Assembly (NCBI GenBank): GCA_965216885.1
Contig: OZ244209.1
Coordinates: forward strand, 186,001-250,000
DNA: 64,000 bases
Reading direction: 5' to 3'
From: CAYNJG01 sp965216885
GTDB lineage: Bacteria > Planctomycetota > Planctomycetia > Pirellulales > Pirellulaceae
Numbering within the stretch: the stretch's first letter is position 1; each line of letters starts with the position of its first letter. Positions 19,689 to 29,084 of the stretch are shown piece after piece. The notes beneath the pieces were generated by a model, which searched no databases, was not told the DNA's origin, and worked only from the letters and a program-made list of their open reading frames with translations. Position numbers and translations under genes: made by a program.

Positions 19689-20627
19689 ATGGCTACCAAA
19701 TTGAAGAAGGCGGTCGGCAAGGGAGTCAAACACCAGAATGATTCGGACGTTCTTCAGGTCGTCGAGTTGCTGAACGTCCACATCGCCAACGGCAAGATCT
19801 CGCACAAGACCGCGTTGCCGACGACCAGCAAGGGTACCGACGCGGATCTGATCGACGCGATCGAGGACTTTCAGGACAAGGTCGTGAAGCTGTCGAAGCC
19901 GGACGGGAGAGTTGATCCCGGTGGCAAGACCATCAAGGAATTGCGGAAGGTACCCAAGTCGTTTTCGGAGGCTGCCAGTCTGATGGCATTGGCTGGACGC
20001 CGGATGCTGGAGCCGGCTCCTGGTGGAATCTCGCAAGAGCTGTGGCGCACCGGGCTTTGGAGTTTGATTACTCACGCCTCGAATTCCAACATCAAGAAGA
20101 ACGTCATCATGTTGGTCGATTTTCGAAAGCCGCGGAACCAGAAGAGGCTGTGGATCGTTGACCTCGAAGATCGTTCCGTCTTTCTGCACACACTCGTTTC
20201 GCACGGCAAGGGATATCGCAAGGGCGTTGGTGGCAAGGCGAATGGCAAGGAGGTCGTAACGGCGGCCAAATTCAGCAACGTCACCAGTTCCAACGATTCC
20301 TCGGTGGGTGGCTATGTTGTGCTGGGCAGAACTTCCAGCACGGCGGGTTCTCTGGCGGGGAAGGGCGTGAAGCCGAAGAAGCGGGGGCCGGCGGCGATTA
20401 TCGATGGGCTGGATACGACTAACAGCAAAGCCAAATCGCGTTTGATCATCATTCATGGAGCCTCCTACGTTTCTCGCTCGGTTGCGGGGAATAGCCAGGG
20501 CTGTTTCGCGACGCACCCCGAAGACAACGCGAAGATCGTGAACAAAATGAGCAACGGTGGCTTCATCTACGCCTACGCCGGCGAATCGTATCGGGCGAAC
20601 GAAGGCAAAGGCGCGCTGCCCAAGTGA
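19689..20627 (+). CDS. Murein L,D-transpeptidase-like protein (YkuD_2 type) with peptidoglycan-binding-like N-terminus
   Basis: The C-terminal half matches the L,D-transpeptidase catalytic domain family, ending with IIHGASYVSRSVAGNSQGCF, where His and the Cys of SQGC are the expected catalytic pair. The N-terminal 110 residues resemble a peptidoglycan-binding repeat (LLNVHIANGKIS..., AIEDFQDKVVK, DGRVDPGGKTIKEL). No signal peptide or membrane anchor is visible, which is odd for a wall enzyme; the basic start (MATKLKKAVGKGVKH) argues against classical export. The ATG at 19689 has AAGG close upstream. It may act on wall peptides or on another peptide substrate. Confidence 0.82.
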   Translation: MATKLKKAVGKGVKHQNDSDVLQVVELLNVHIANGKISHKTALPTTSKGTDADLIDAIEDFQDKVVKLSKPDGRVDPGGKTIKELRKVPKSFSEAASLMALAGRRMLEPAPGGISQELWRTGLWSLITHASNSNIKKNVIMLVDFRKPRNQKRLWIVDLEDRSVFLHTLVSHGKGYRKGVGGKANGKEVVTAAKFSNVTSSNDSSVGGYVVLGRTSSTAGSLAGKGVKPKKRGPAAIIDGLDTTNSKAKSRLIIIHGASYVSRSVAGNSQGCFATHPEDNAKIVNKMSNGGFIYAYAGESYRANEGKGALPK

Positions 20628-20768
20628 CCGTGTTGGCGGATAATTGCATCTGCGAATTCAATCGATAAGCTGTGTCGTTGGAATGTGGCGGGCGGTCGTC
20701 GCATTCAATGACATCCCGTCGGCCGCTTGTCACCGGCTGGCTTGCCATCTGTTCGCAGCGAGAATCGA

Positions 20769-21902
20769 ATGAACTGTCGTATCAATGTCGTTCTATGGTT
20801 GGTTGGTGCCGTTATTGCCCTGTCTGGCAGTTGCCCTGTGGTGGGTGGCGAGTTGACGGACATCGTCGAAATTGACACATTGCCGAAGGACAGTGGCTAC
20901 AAGAAAATCTGGCAGCCGTACATCGCGAAGTGGTCCGACGAGCACTACGTTGCCGCGTATGGTTTGCAGCTTCACGGCAAGGGAGATATGGGGGACATGC
21001 TTTGTTCGATCAGTAAGGATCGTGGCAAAACGTGGAGTGCCCCCACCATGATTTTCGACCATCGTATTCCGAATGGCTCGGTGCGATACGCCTACAACAA
21101 CGCCGTGCTGTTTCGACCGCCGGGGCAGGATATCCTCTGGTGCTTCGCGATGCGGACACCGATGCACTTTCGCGACAGTGAAGACGCGCGGCTTTGTGCG
21201 GCGTACTCGGGCGATGGCGGATACTCATGGACGCACGTCGAACTGGCGATGGATTACCACGGTCCGCTGATCACGTGTGCGGACATTGTGCCAGTGAAAG
21301 ATGAGCTGGGAACTCGGTACCTCCTGCCCGTCCATCGGAATACGATTCGCCGCGATCCCACGGGCGACCGGCAGCAGTTCGTGCTGGAGAGTCGAAGTCT
21401 GCTGCGTTGGAAACTTGCAGGTACGATTCCCATTGATGAGCAACAACCGGCCTGGATTCATGAAGGGAACATTGCGGAGGGTGATAAACAGGGCGAGTTG
21501 AAAATGGTCACGCGAACCGGAGCCTACAATCGTGGCGAGCCTCGGCCGGGACTCGCATTCTCCAGCGTCAGTCGCGACGGCGGCCGCACGTGGTCGACGG
21601 CGAAACCGGAAGCCGACTTACCGAACTTTCAGTCGAAAGCTTTCTACGGCAAGGACAGTCTGGGGCGCCACGTCTACGTGTACAGCGACAACCCCGACCG
21701 CGAAGGTCTGTACTACAAGGTGAAGCCCGCCGGCGGAACGTGGTCCGAGGCGAAACTCTTCTTTGGCGGTAACACGCGGAATAGCTATCCGACATTGATC
21801 GAGGACGGTCCGGGCGAATGGTTGTGCGTTTGGGACAGTTCCAACGATATCAACGTGCGACGATCCGTGATCCGATTCGGCCGGTTGAAGCTGGCGGAAT
21901 AG
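20769..21902 (+). CDS. Secreted BNR-repeat sialidase-like protein
   Basis: Exported propeller protein of the sialidase/neuraminidase-like superfamily. The ATG at 20769 starts the hydrophobic leader MNCRINVVLWLVGAVIALSG; the longer frame from a TTG at 20727 adds no recognisable sequence. Asp-box motifs include SKDRGKTWSAP, SGDGGYSWTH and SRDGGRTWST. The C-terminal segment SYPTLIEDGPGEWLCVWDS is typical of the family. The sequence differs clearly from the genes at 15124 and 27814, so these are separate paralogues, not recent duplicates. The substrate is unknown. Neighbours are a peptidoglycan-type enzyme and a large FG-GAP surface protein. Confidence 0.85.
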   Translation: MNCRINVVLWLVGAVIALSGSCPVVGGELTDIVEIDTLPKDSGYKKIWQPYIAKWSDEHYVAAYGLQLHGKGDMGDMLCSISKDRGKTWSAPTMIFDHRIPNGSVRYAYNNAVLFRPPGQDILWCFAMRTPMHFRDSEDARLCAAYSGDGGYSWTHVELAMDYHGPLITCADIVPVKDELGTRYLLPVHRNTIRRDPTGDRQQFVLESRSLLRWKLAGTIPIDEQQPAWIHEGNIAEGDKQGELKMVTRTGAYNRGEPRPGLAFSSVSRDGGRTWSTAKPEADLPNFQSKAFYGKDSLGRHVYVYSDNPDREGLYYKVKPAGGTWSEAKLFFGGNTRNSYPTLIEDGPGEWLCVWDSSNDINVRRSVIRFGRLKLAE

Positions 21903-22110
21903 TGTGCGGGACTTGCCACGGCCTTTGCGAGTTGACGAAATCCGTTCGTTTGTGAAGAAAAGTACACCAAGTGCTGTGGCGTTAACGTGCGGCGTATCCG
22001 CGATATCGGTTGGCTTTCTTCCTGCGGCGTTTCTCGTTTATAGTCGGGAAATGGCCAAATGTTCAGCCCGCTGGTCGCTGGATTGCGCAGGTTTTGGATA
22101 GACTAATGGT

Positions 22111-25100
22111 ATGCGAAATACGGGGCTGCATTTCGAATCTCTGGAACAGCGTTGGCTGCTGACGCGCACGCTCAGCGTTGCGGATCCGGTGACGCTTATC
22201 CCGCCGGATACCGAAGACTATGTTCGGCAACATGTGCAATTCGTAGATGTTAACGGCGACTCGCGAAACGACATCGTAGCGTTCGAATGGAAATCTTCGT
22301 CAGTGGATTCGACGCAGGATCGGCGACTCGTTGTGTGGACACGAGGCGAAGGTGACAACTTCGAGCGTGCGGCGGAAACTCAGATTGACTTTTGGCCCAA
22401 TGAGCTAAAGGTTGCTGATGTGGAAGGCGATGGGGTCATGGAGATTTGGACATCCGGCGGGGATCGGGTGTGGATCGGCAGTCTGTCCTCGAACGGCAGC
22501 GACGTGCGCTTTGGAGAGATGATTGAAGCCGGATTCCAGCTGCAATGCGTCTTCACTTCTTACTTGCTTTCGACACCTTGCGATGTCGAATTGCGTGATG
22601 TCAATCTGGATTCCGTCGCAGACGCTGTAGTCTTTGGTGTCGAATCCGACGACGACAGTTTCAATACGCGAGTTTACTTGGGTCGAATCGACGGTGGCTT
22701 CGATGATCCGATTTCCTATACGAATGTCGGTACGCTTGCTGACGTCGATAACGATGGCTTTGTGGATATTGTTTCGTGGGAGTTTTCCTTTGTCGAATCT
22801 CGGTTGACGGTGCTGTTGAACGACGGTTCGGGGCGATTTGAAGCGTTGGATAGTGTCTCTACACTTTCTTCGTCGCCGCGAGGAGCGGAGATTCTGGATC
22901 TAAATCTGGATGGCAATGCGGATCTGCTTTCATGGGGATTTGGGGTCCAGATTCGATACGGAAATGGTGACGGAACTTTCCGGCAGCCGGTCGAGATAGT
23001 CGCCGGCAATGCAGATTGCTGCGGCAACCCCGGGGAGATCTACGACTTAACGGTGGCGGATGTTGACGGAGACGGACGCGACGACCTCTTCGTTGGGGCG
23101 GAGTTCCTGATTCATGGAGGGCCTGACGACACAACGACAAGTCCCAGGGTGGTATTCTCAACGGACGACGGCTTTGAGGTTTTCTCGTTGTCGGAAACGC
23201 TGGGCCTTCAAAGTCCTGTGGACATTGTGGGCGATGCACGTGCCGAGTTTATTCAAGCCGGTAAAGCCCTGTCGGTCGTGCCGCAAATCGATCCAACTAC
23301 ACTTGAGCACCAAGTGTTCGAGTATCCAAACCTCGCGAGAGAATTCATTGACGTCAACGTGGACGGCGTGGTGGACATTGTGCTCGCGTTGGAAGAACAG
23401 CTGGTGATCCTTGAAGCGTCAGGCGATTCGGCTGCGTCGGACCCATTCCGTGAGCATGTTGTTGTACTGGAGCAGGCGATTCGGGGAGTTCACTTCATTA
23501 CTCGGCTGGAACGTGTAGACGGAAATCCGGGGTTTGTGCTTGTCGCCGAACCAACCGATGCGACGCTCAATGACGTGTTGATCTCCGTGATCCATGACGG
23601 TGATCGATGGCTCACCACTCAACAATCGCTTCCCGGGAACTTTGTCGAGCGACCTGACGATGGTCGCGAAGGAGCAAACTTTCCGTTGCAGCGCACTGAT
23701 TTGAACAACGATGGATTGGAAGACATCCTGTTCGTCGTCGACATCATGGGTGAGTGGTCGGCCGTTGCATACACGAATACCGGGGCTGGCTTTCAATCGA
23801 GCCTGATCGACACCTATCCTTCACACGCTGGAGATCGAGCTTACCAATATGAACGGCTGAGCTTTGAAGATGTCGACGGTGACGGGTTGACCGATCTGTA
23901 CTATGCGTACGTTGCGGAGGACGAGATAGCTCAATGGAGAATTGCATTCAATCGAGGAGAGAACGGCTGGCTGCTGTCGGAAGAGATACCGACCAGATTC
24001 TTTCGCGGTTTTGAACTACAGGATATGAATGCTGACGGAGTTCTCGACGCGACCAGCCGAACGCGTGGTAATCGCAACTATGACTTTAGGGTCTGGCAAA
24101 TCCAGGCCGACGGTAGTGCAACGGCATGGGCCAACCAGGATGTTGGAAGCAGTTCTGTTCGCTATCTCGATGTCAATGGCGACGGTCTCGTCGATGTCGT
24201 CGGTGCTACGCATGAAGATAAGATTCGAGTCTCACTCAGCAACGGAGATGGCACATGGCAGACGATCACCGCCCCAGAAGGATTTACGGCCGACCAGTTC
24301 ACTTCGTCGTCCTTGATTCTTGAAGACTTTGACGGCGACGGGAACGCTGAAGCTCTCCACCATGATCATTCCAGCTTTTCGCTGTTTGGTTTTGACGAGA
24401 CGCTGGGAGAATTCACCAATGTTCCGGTTTACCAACACCAATATGAATCGACTTCGAGCTACGAGGCTTACCTTGTTGATTTCAATAGCGACGGCCTGCA
24501 GGACCTTGTGATTGAAGTTGAGCGTTGCTCGGCGGACTGTCCGTTGACGATGGTCTTCCTTAATGATCCTGATGGTCTTTTCGAAGAGCCAGTTTTTACA
24601 CCGGTTGCACGCTTTGGTGATGGGGGGCACGGCGAGTTTGACCTGGACGAAGACGGGATCTCTGAATCTTTCGGCTACTTCCGGGATGGAGTCGGAAACT
24701 GGGCGTTCGGTTTCTATGAGCAAAGCGGAAGCTCATGGGAACTTCGGGTTGATCTGGGTGAGTTTGCGGAGGAGCCCAATCGGCACGATTTCTCCGCGAC
24801 GGATGTCAATGAAGATGGAATCCAGGATATCGTCATCTTCACTCGAGCGTCGTGGAGCAACGGTAACGAACGTATCTACAATGTTCGGTTCGGCGAGGGA
24901 GACTGGCAGTTTTCTCCACCGGTTGTCACGTACGGTGGGGTCTTCGGGAGTGACGGGCTGGTCGTGGATGATGGCATTTACGGCAGCGCTGTGAGTGTCA
25001 TGCGCACGAGTGGCGATGCGACGGATTGGGAGACGATCATGTTAGGGCATCGCGAAACGCCGGCGAACGTTCGGACGGTGCCCTCGCCACTGGCGGTCTT

Positions 25101-25524
25101 CGATGTGGATGCCGACGGAGACGACGATGTTGTGATGTTGGACGAACGAGGTATCACGACGGTGCGTCGCGTCGAGCCTGGTGACTTCAACGACGACGGG
25201 CTGTTGGACGCCAATGATCTGGATGCGCTATTCGCACGGCTTGGTAGTGCAGTTCCTGAAGAGCTGGACGCCTTTGACCTGAACCGCAACCACCAGATCG
25301 ATCAACGCGACATTGATCTTTGGGTTGTTCATTCGGCGCGAACGGCACTCGGCGATACGAATCTCGACGGCGTGGTGGGCTTTGGCGACTTTCTTGCTCT
25401 GTCCGGCAACTTTGGACGCACCGATGCCACGTGGCGAGATGGGGATTTCAATGGAGATGGCGTCGTTGACTTCTTTGACTACCTGACACTCTCACGCAAT
25501 TTTGGTTTCGATCGCGCGAGCTGA
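22111..25524 (+). CDS. Large FG-GAP repeat surface protein with LEPR-xLL motif and dockerin-like C-terminus
   Basis: A 1137-residue exported protein. FESLEQRWLLTR at residues 8-19 is the N-terminal LEPR-xLL-type motif. Nearly the whole protein is FG-GAP/VCBS repeats with calcium loops (DVNGDSRNDIVAF, DVDGDGLTDLYY, DFDGDGNAEAL, DVNEDGIQDIVIF), which probably form beta-propellers. The last 120 residues contain two dockerin-I-like pairs (GDFNDDGLLDANDLDALF; GDFNGDGVVDFFDYLTL). The end (SRNFGFDRAS) lacks a PEP-CTERM helix. It is likely an adhesin or matrix protein. Two ATGs lie 6 bases apart (22105 and 22111); only 22111 is in frame. Confidence 0.88.
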   Translation: MRNTGLHFESLEQRWLLTRTLSVADPVTLIPPDTEDYVRQHVQFVDVNGDSRNDIVAFEWKSSSVDSTQDRRLVVWTRGEGDNFERAAETQIDFWPNELKVADVEGDGVMEIWTSGGDRVWIGSLSSNGSDVRFGEMIEAGFQLQCVFTSYLLSTPCDVELRDVNLDSVADAVVFGVESDDDSFNTRVYLGRIDGGFDDPISYTNVGTLADVDNDGFVDIVSWEFSFVESRLTVLLNDGSGRFEALDSVSTLSSSPRGAEILDLNLDGNADLLSWGFGVQIRYGNGDGTFRQPVEIVAGNADCCGNPGEIYDLTVADVDGDGRDDLFVGAEFLIHGGPDDTTTSPRVVFSTDDGFEVFSLSETLGLQSPVDIVGDARAEFIQAGKALSVVPQIDPTTLEHQVFEYPNLAREFIDVNVDGVVDIVLALEEQLVILEASGDSAASDPFREHVVVLEQAIRGVHFITRLERVDGNPGFVLVAEPTDATLNDVLISVIHDGDRWLTTQQSLPGNFVERPDDGREGANFPLQRTDLNNDGLEDILFVVDIMGEWSAVAYTNTGAGFQSSLIDTYPSHAGDRAYQYERLSFEDVDGDGLTDLYYAYVAEDEIAQWRIAFNRGENGWLLSEEIPTRFFRGFELQDMNADGVLDATSRTRGNRNYDFRVWQIQADGSATAWANQDVGSSSVRYLDVNGDGLVDVVGATHEDKIRVSLSNGDGTWQTITAPEGFTADQFTSSSLILEDFDGDGNAEALHHDHSSFSLFGFDETLGEFTNVPVYQHQYESTSSYEAYLVDFNSDGLQDLVIEVERCSADCPLTMVFLNDPDGLFEEPVFTPVARFGDGGHGEFDLDEDGISESFGYFRDGVGNWAFGFYEQSGSSWELRVDLGEFAEEPNRHDFSATDVNEDGIQDIVIFTRASWSNGNERIYNVRFGEGDWQFSPPVVTYGGVFGSDGLVVDDGIYGSAVSVMRTSGDATDWETIMLGHRETPANVRTVPSPLAVFDVDADGDDDVVMLDERGITTVRRVEPGDFNDDGLLDANDLDALFARLGSAVPEELDAFDLNRNHQIDQRDIDLWVVHSARTALGDTNLDGVVGFGDFLALSGNFGRTDATWRDGDFNGDGVVDFFDYLTLSRNFGFDRAS

Positions 25525-25657
25525 CCGGGTTGCCACATCAGCACGTGTCCAATTCGGCGTCTCGCGACTCTCGTTTCCGGGTTGCGAGACAACCCTGCCG
25601 CGGCTGTCGATAGTCGAGCCTTGTGGTGTTCCAGCGTAGCGGGGGCCAGGCGGGCGG

Positions 25658-26416
25658 CTAACGCACTCGGGCAGGACCTTCCACTCCAAACCATGCCGGA
25701 TCAATCGTCGCATGAGTTTTGATCGCGGTGGTCTCGCCTTCCACAATCAATTCGCCGTCGTAGAGGATCCTGTATTTTGACGGTAGCTTTGCACCACCGA
25801 ACGATTGGTGATCTCGAAAGAACGTCTCGCTGTTGACGATCTTCCCGTCCTGTTCCTGAAGGGCAATCTTTGCTTCGGTTTTGACCAGTAGGTAGGAGCT
25901 CTTATCAAAATAGAGTTTTAGTTCGCTCTTTGAATTGTGGACTGCCTTGATCCCCACGGTTGGTTTGCCCTCGACTTCAACGCCCGGAGAGCTGGAGAGT
26001 TTGTAGTCGTCCTCCAGCAACGGATACAGCAGCGGTGCCATGCTGACGCGAGCCTGATGCAGTGCGCCGGCAGCCCGTGGGCCCGATATTTTTTGGCCGA
26101 CGCGGTTATTGCCCATGAAGACGGTGACCTGGTCTCCGGCGACGCCCATGGCGAACTGTCCCTCGATCAATTGTCGATACCAGCGTTTGGGCCAGTACGA
26201 GGCATACTGAGCGACGAATGGAACTTCACCGCCCATTCCGTAGTACGTGCCGGTTTCCATCCACATCGTCGGCGCTTTCAGCGTGTTGAATCTGCCTTCG
26301 CCACCAGCGGCCGCGATCGCCTTGCGAATGGTTTCTTCAGCAACGTTGTCCTTCTCCTGGGCAAGGGTTGTTGCGGGCAGAGCCGCGAGCACGAAGAGCA
26401 AGAGATACTTATTCAT
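25658..26416 (-). CDS. Exported LolA-like hypothetical protein
   Basis: Function not firmly recognised. The signal peptide is clear (MNKYLLLFVLAALPATTLA-QE) and GAGAA precedes the ATG. About 230 mature residues begin with EETIRKAIAAAGGEGRFN and continue with alternating strands, ending in LPSKYRILYDGELIVEGET. The pattern, in which an initial helix is followed by half-barrel strands around residues that describe a quantity and its conversion, resembles LolA/LolB-like or outer-membrane lipoprotein-sorting-like proteins of planctomycetes. No catalytic motif is visible. It lies 44 bases downstream of the FG-GAP protein on the same strand and may share its transcript. Confidence 0.65.
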   Translation of the reverse strand: MNKYLLLFVLAALPATTLAQEKDNVAEETIRKAIAAAGGEGRFNTLKAPTMWMETGTYYGMGGEVPFVAQYASYWPKRWYRQLIEGQFAMGVAGDQVTVFMGNNRVGQKISGPRAAGALHQARVSMAPLLYPLLEDDYKLSSSPGVEVEGKPTVGIKAVHNSKSELKLYFDKSSYLLVKTEAKIALQEQDGKIVNSETFFRDHQSFGGAKLPSKYRILYDGELIVEGETTAIKTHATIDPAWFGVEGPARVR

Positions 26417-26460
26417 GTCGATTCTCGTCGCGTAATGTTGGGTGTTGTCGTTTTCGCTGG

Positions 26461-27600
26461 CTACTTCGAGAGGTTCTCAAACATCATCGCCTGATCGAGC
26501 CCGCCGGCGATGATGTCCATGTCGCCATCGCCATCGATATCTCCAAAGACGGCCTCATGAACGGGCGCACGCGTCACGGCCGACCAAACGGGCTGCCGGG
26601 CCATCACGCCATCTTCCTGTAGGTAAACCGAAGTACTGCGGCCGCTCCAGTCAGCGGCCGCCATGTCCAGGTCACCGTCGCCGTCGACATCGGCAAAATC
26701 GAAGCCGTGAAAGCCGGTCTTCGCGGAGCTCTGCCAAACCTGTTTCACGTCGCCGTTGTCGTAGGTCAACGCGATGCTTCTGCCGGCCGGTCCCCAGGGC
26801 CCCTTCGCACAGAACAGTTCCATTTTGCCGTCGTTGTTGATATCGATGCAGTACGCGCGTTGCACGTGATGAACCGTCTCGTCACGAAAGATCTCCGTTC
26901 CCCCGTCGAAGTTTCCCTTGCCGTCGTTTTGGAACAGGACGATCGTGCCGTCCTTCCCGTAGGTGGCGATGATGTCCAGGTCACCGTCGTTATCGAGGTC
27001 ACCGAAAACGGAGGATTCGCTGTACTTCCGCGGACCGATGCGTTTTGTGATTTCAGGCGATAGCGTGCCGTTCGTGTTTTCGCAAATCGCAACCTGGAAT
27101 GTTGGCAAACCGGATGCGATGAGCATGTCGTGGTCGCCATCGCCGTCCATGTCGCCGAAGTCGATTTGGTTTGAATCGGTGTAAAAGCTGGTCTCCCAAT
27201 CAGGCGTGGTGGCAAAATGATGGTCGCGAGTTTTGCGATTGAGGTACAACGTGTTGTGGGATTCGTGCGTGCCCGCCAGGTCCAACCGGCCATCCTTGTC
27301 AAAATCCAGGACGGAGATGTGATCGCAGTCGGTCGTGGCTTTCGACTCCCAAACGGGTTTCTTGCCAAGCTTGCCTTCGACGTTTTCGAATACGACCCAA
27401 CGGCTGGGGTTTGGCAGACTGGTCACCACGTCCAGGTCGCCATCCTGATCAAAGTCCAGCAATTGCACGTTGCCGTCGCCGCCGCAGTTTCTGCTTCCGC
27501 TGACCCAGATCGGTTGTTTGGAAAAGCTGGGTTCGTGTGGGTCGGCCGTGGCGACGGAAGAAATCAACACGAGCACCAGGGCGACATTGAGCTTGGGCAT
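26461..27600 (-). CDS. Secreted FG-GAP/VCBS repeat protein
   Basis: Exported protein of 379 residues made almost entirely of FG-GAP/VCBS repeats, probably a single seven-bladed propeller. The signal peptide is MPKLNVALVLVLISSVATA, with GGAG 7 bases before the ATG. Repeats carry calcium-binding loops such as DFDQDGDLDVVTS, DMDGDGDHDMLIA, DLDNDGDLDIIAT, DVDGDGDLDMAAA and DIDGDGDMDIIAG. There is no anchor or catalytic domain. A surface-binding or structural role is likely. The downstream LolA-like gene is on the same strand. Confidence 0.85.
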   Translation of the reverse strand: MPKLNVALVLVLISSVATADPHEPSFSKQPIWVSGSRNCGGDGNVQLLDFDQDGDLDVVTSLPNPSRWVVFENVEGKLGKKPVWESKATTDCDHISVLDFDKDGRLDLAGTHESHNTLYLNRKTRDHHFATTPDWETSFYTDSNQIDFGDMDGDGDHDMLIASGLPTFQVAICENTNGTLSPEITKRIGPRKYSESSVFGDLDNDGDLDIIATYGKDGTIVLFQNDGKGNFDGGTEIFRDETVHHVQRAYCIDINNDGKMELFCAKGPWGPAGRSIALTYDNGDVKQVWQSSAKTGFHGFDFADVDGDGDLDMAAADWSGRSTSVYLQEDGVMARQPVWSAVTRAPVHEAVFGDIDGDGDMDIIAGGLDQAMMFENLSK

Positions 27601-27813
27601 GACGTACTCCGGTTACGAGGATGTCGTACATGACTGACAGCATATTGGGTTGCCATGCGCGTTGCCACTGGTTGACCTTCACTTGCTGAGATGAGGGCGG
27701 ATGTCTGGCACCACGATGTGGGAGAGTTCTATCTGACACGTTATGCTGGTTCGCGTCAGGTCGGTTCGCTGGCCGTTGATGGACCGGTTGTCGTTTCAGG
27801 TGCGGAGTCTTCC

Positions 27814-28938
27814 ATGATACGTTTGATTACAGTTCCGATCGTCGCGTTGTTTGCTGGGGCTTCCCCGATTCTCTTTGCCGCCGAAGTGGACACCACGATC
27901 CAGCATGTGGTGATCGAACCTGCCACAGCCGACACGCCTCGCAGCGATACCGCGTCGATCGCCCAACTGGATGATGATCGCATCATGGTCGTCTATCACA
28001 AGTACGAAAGTGGCGATCGCAGTGGCCATGATCATGGTGTCTGTCGAATCTGGTCGAAGGAAAGTGAAGACGACGGCAGGACATGGAATCGGCCCCGCAT
28101 GCTCGTGGATGTAGCGGAGGGCGACATGAATGTGCAGGCGCCGGCGTTGCTGCGGACCAGGGCAGGGAAACATCTGCTCATCAGCTTACGGGCTCATCCG
28201 GAAAGCAAGAGCAGCACAATGTGTCTCTTTGAGTCGGCGGACGCCGGGGAGACATTCCTACCCCGAACAAAGCTGTGGAATCGCTCGGAAGGACAGCGGC
28301 TGCAGGGCGGAACCAGTAGCCTCCTTGAGCTGAAATCGGGTCGCTTGTTGTTGCCGTACCACGGCGGAACGGGTGACCAATTTCGACAGAAGAACAGCGC
28401 GTGGTGCCTCTACAGCGACGACGGTGGAAAGAGTTGGAAGCAGACCGATCCGATTGACCTGCCAAAGCGTGGCGCGATGGAAGCGTCGGTGGCTCAACTG
28501 GAGGACGGTAGTTTGCTAATGTCACTACGCACCCAGCTTGGTGGTCCTTTCATTTCTCGCTCGATCGACAACGGAGAAACGTGGGCAGCGCCCGTCTTCA
28601 GTGGACTGGAAGGTGGCGAATCCGGTACGTGTTTGCGGTGTCTGCCAGGTAGCAAGGATGTCGTGATGTTCTTCAATAACAGCGACTTCAACGAGAAACA
28701 TCATCACTTTGGCGAGCGAACGCCACTCACGTGCGCCCGCTCGGCAGACCAGGGGCGAACCTGGAAGATCATTGGCAATGTTGCTTCGGATCCGCAAGGC
28801 GAATACACGAATCTGGATTGCTTTTTCACTCCGGATGGCACCGCGATCCTCACGTACATGTACGCCAGGCCTGCCTGGAACCGCGACGCCATCCACCTGC
28901 GCGCGGCCCGAATTCCACGCGACTGGTTCGACCGCTAG
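27814..28938 (+). CDS. Secreted BNR-repeat sialidase-like protein
   Basis: Third BNR propeller hydrolase in the window. The ATG at 27814 is chosen because GGAG lies 6 bases upstream and it begins a signal peptide (MIRLITVPIVALFAGASPILFA); the frame is open for 41 codons before that without sense. Asp-box motifs include SEDDGRTWNRP, SADAGETFLP, SDDGGKSWKQ, SIDNGETWAAP and SADQGRTWK. Residues DTASIAQLDDDRIMVVYHKY and AMEASVAQLEDGSLLMSLRT are typical of planctomycete sialidase-like enzymes. The divergent neighbour is an FG-GAP protein. The substrate is unknown. Confidence 0.87.
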   Translation: MIRLITVPIVALFAGASPILFAAEVDTTIQHVVIEPATADTPRSDTASIAQLDDDRIMVVYHKYESGDRSGHDHGVCRIWSKESEDDGRTWNRPRMLVDVAEGDMNVQAPALLRTRAGKHLLISLRAHPESKSSTMCLFESADAGETFLPRTKLWNRSEGQRLQGGTSSLLELKSGRLLLPYHGGTGDQFRQKNSAWCLYSDDGGKSWKQTDPIDLPKRGAMEASVAQLEDGSLLMSLRTQLGGPFISRSIDNGETWAAPVFSGLEGGESGTCLRCLPGSKDVVMFFNNSDFNEKHHHFGERTPLTCARSADQGRTWKIIGNVASDPQGEYTNLDCFFTPDGTAILTYMYARPAWNRDAIHLRAARIPRDWFDR

Positions 28939-29084
28939 TGCCCGTTTCAAAACCCGGATTCCCAATCCCGGAACACTTGTATTGTAGGATCGACCATGCT
29001 GCAAAGTTTGAAACTGGTTCTAATGTTGTTTAGGTCGTTGTCTGGCAGACACAGACACCGGCGATAGGATTCCTGCGATGAGTC

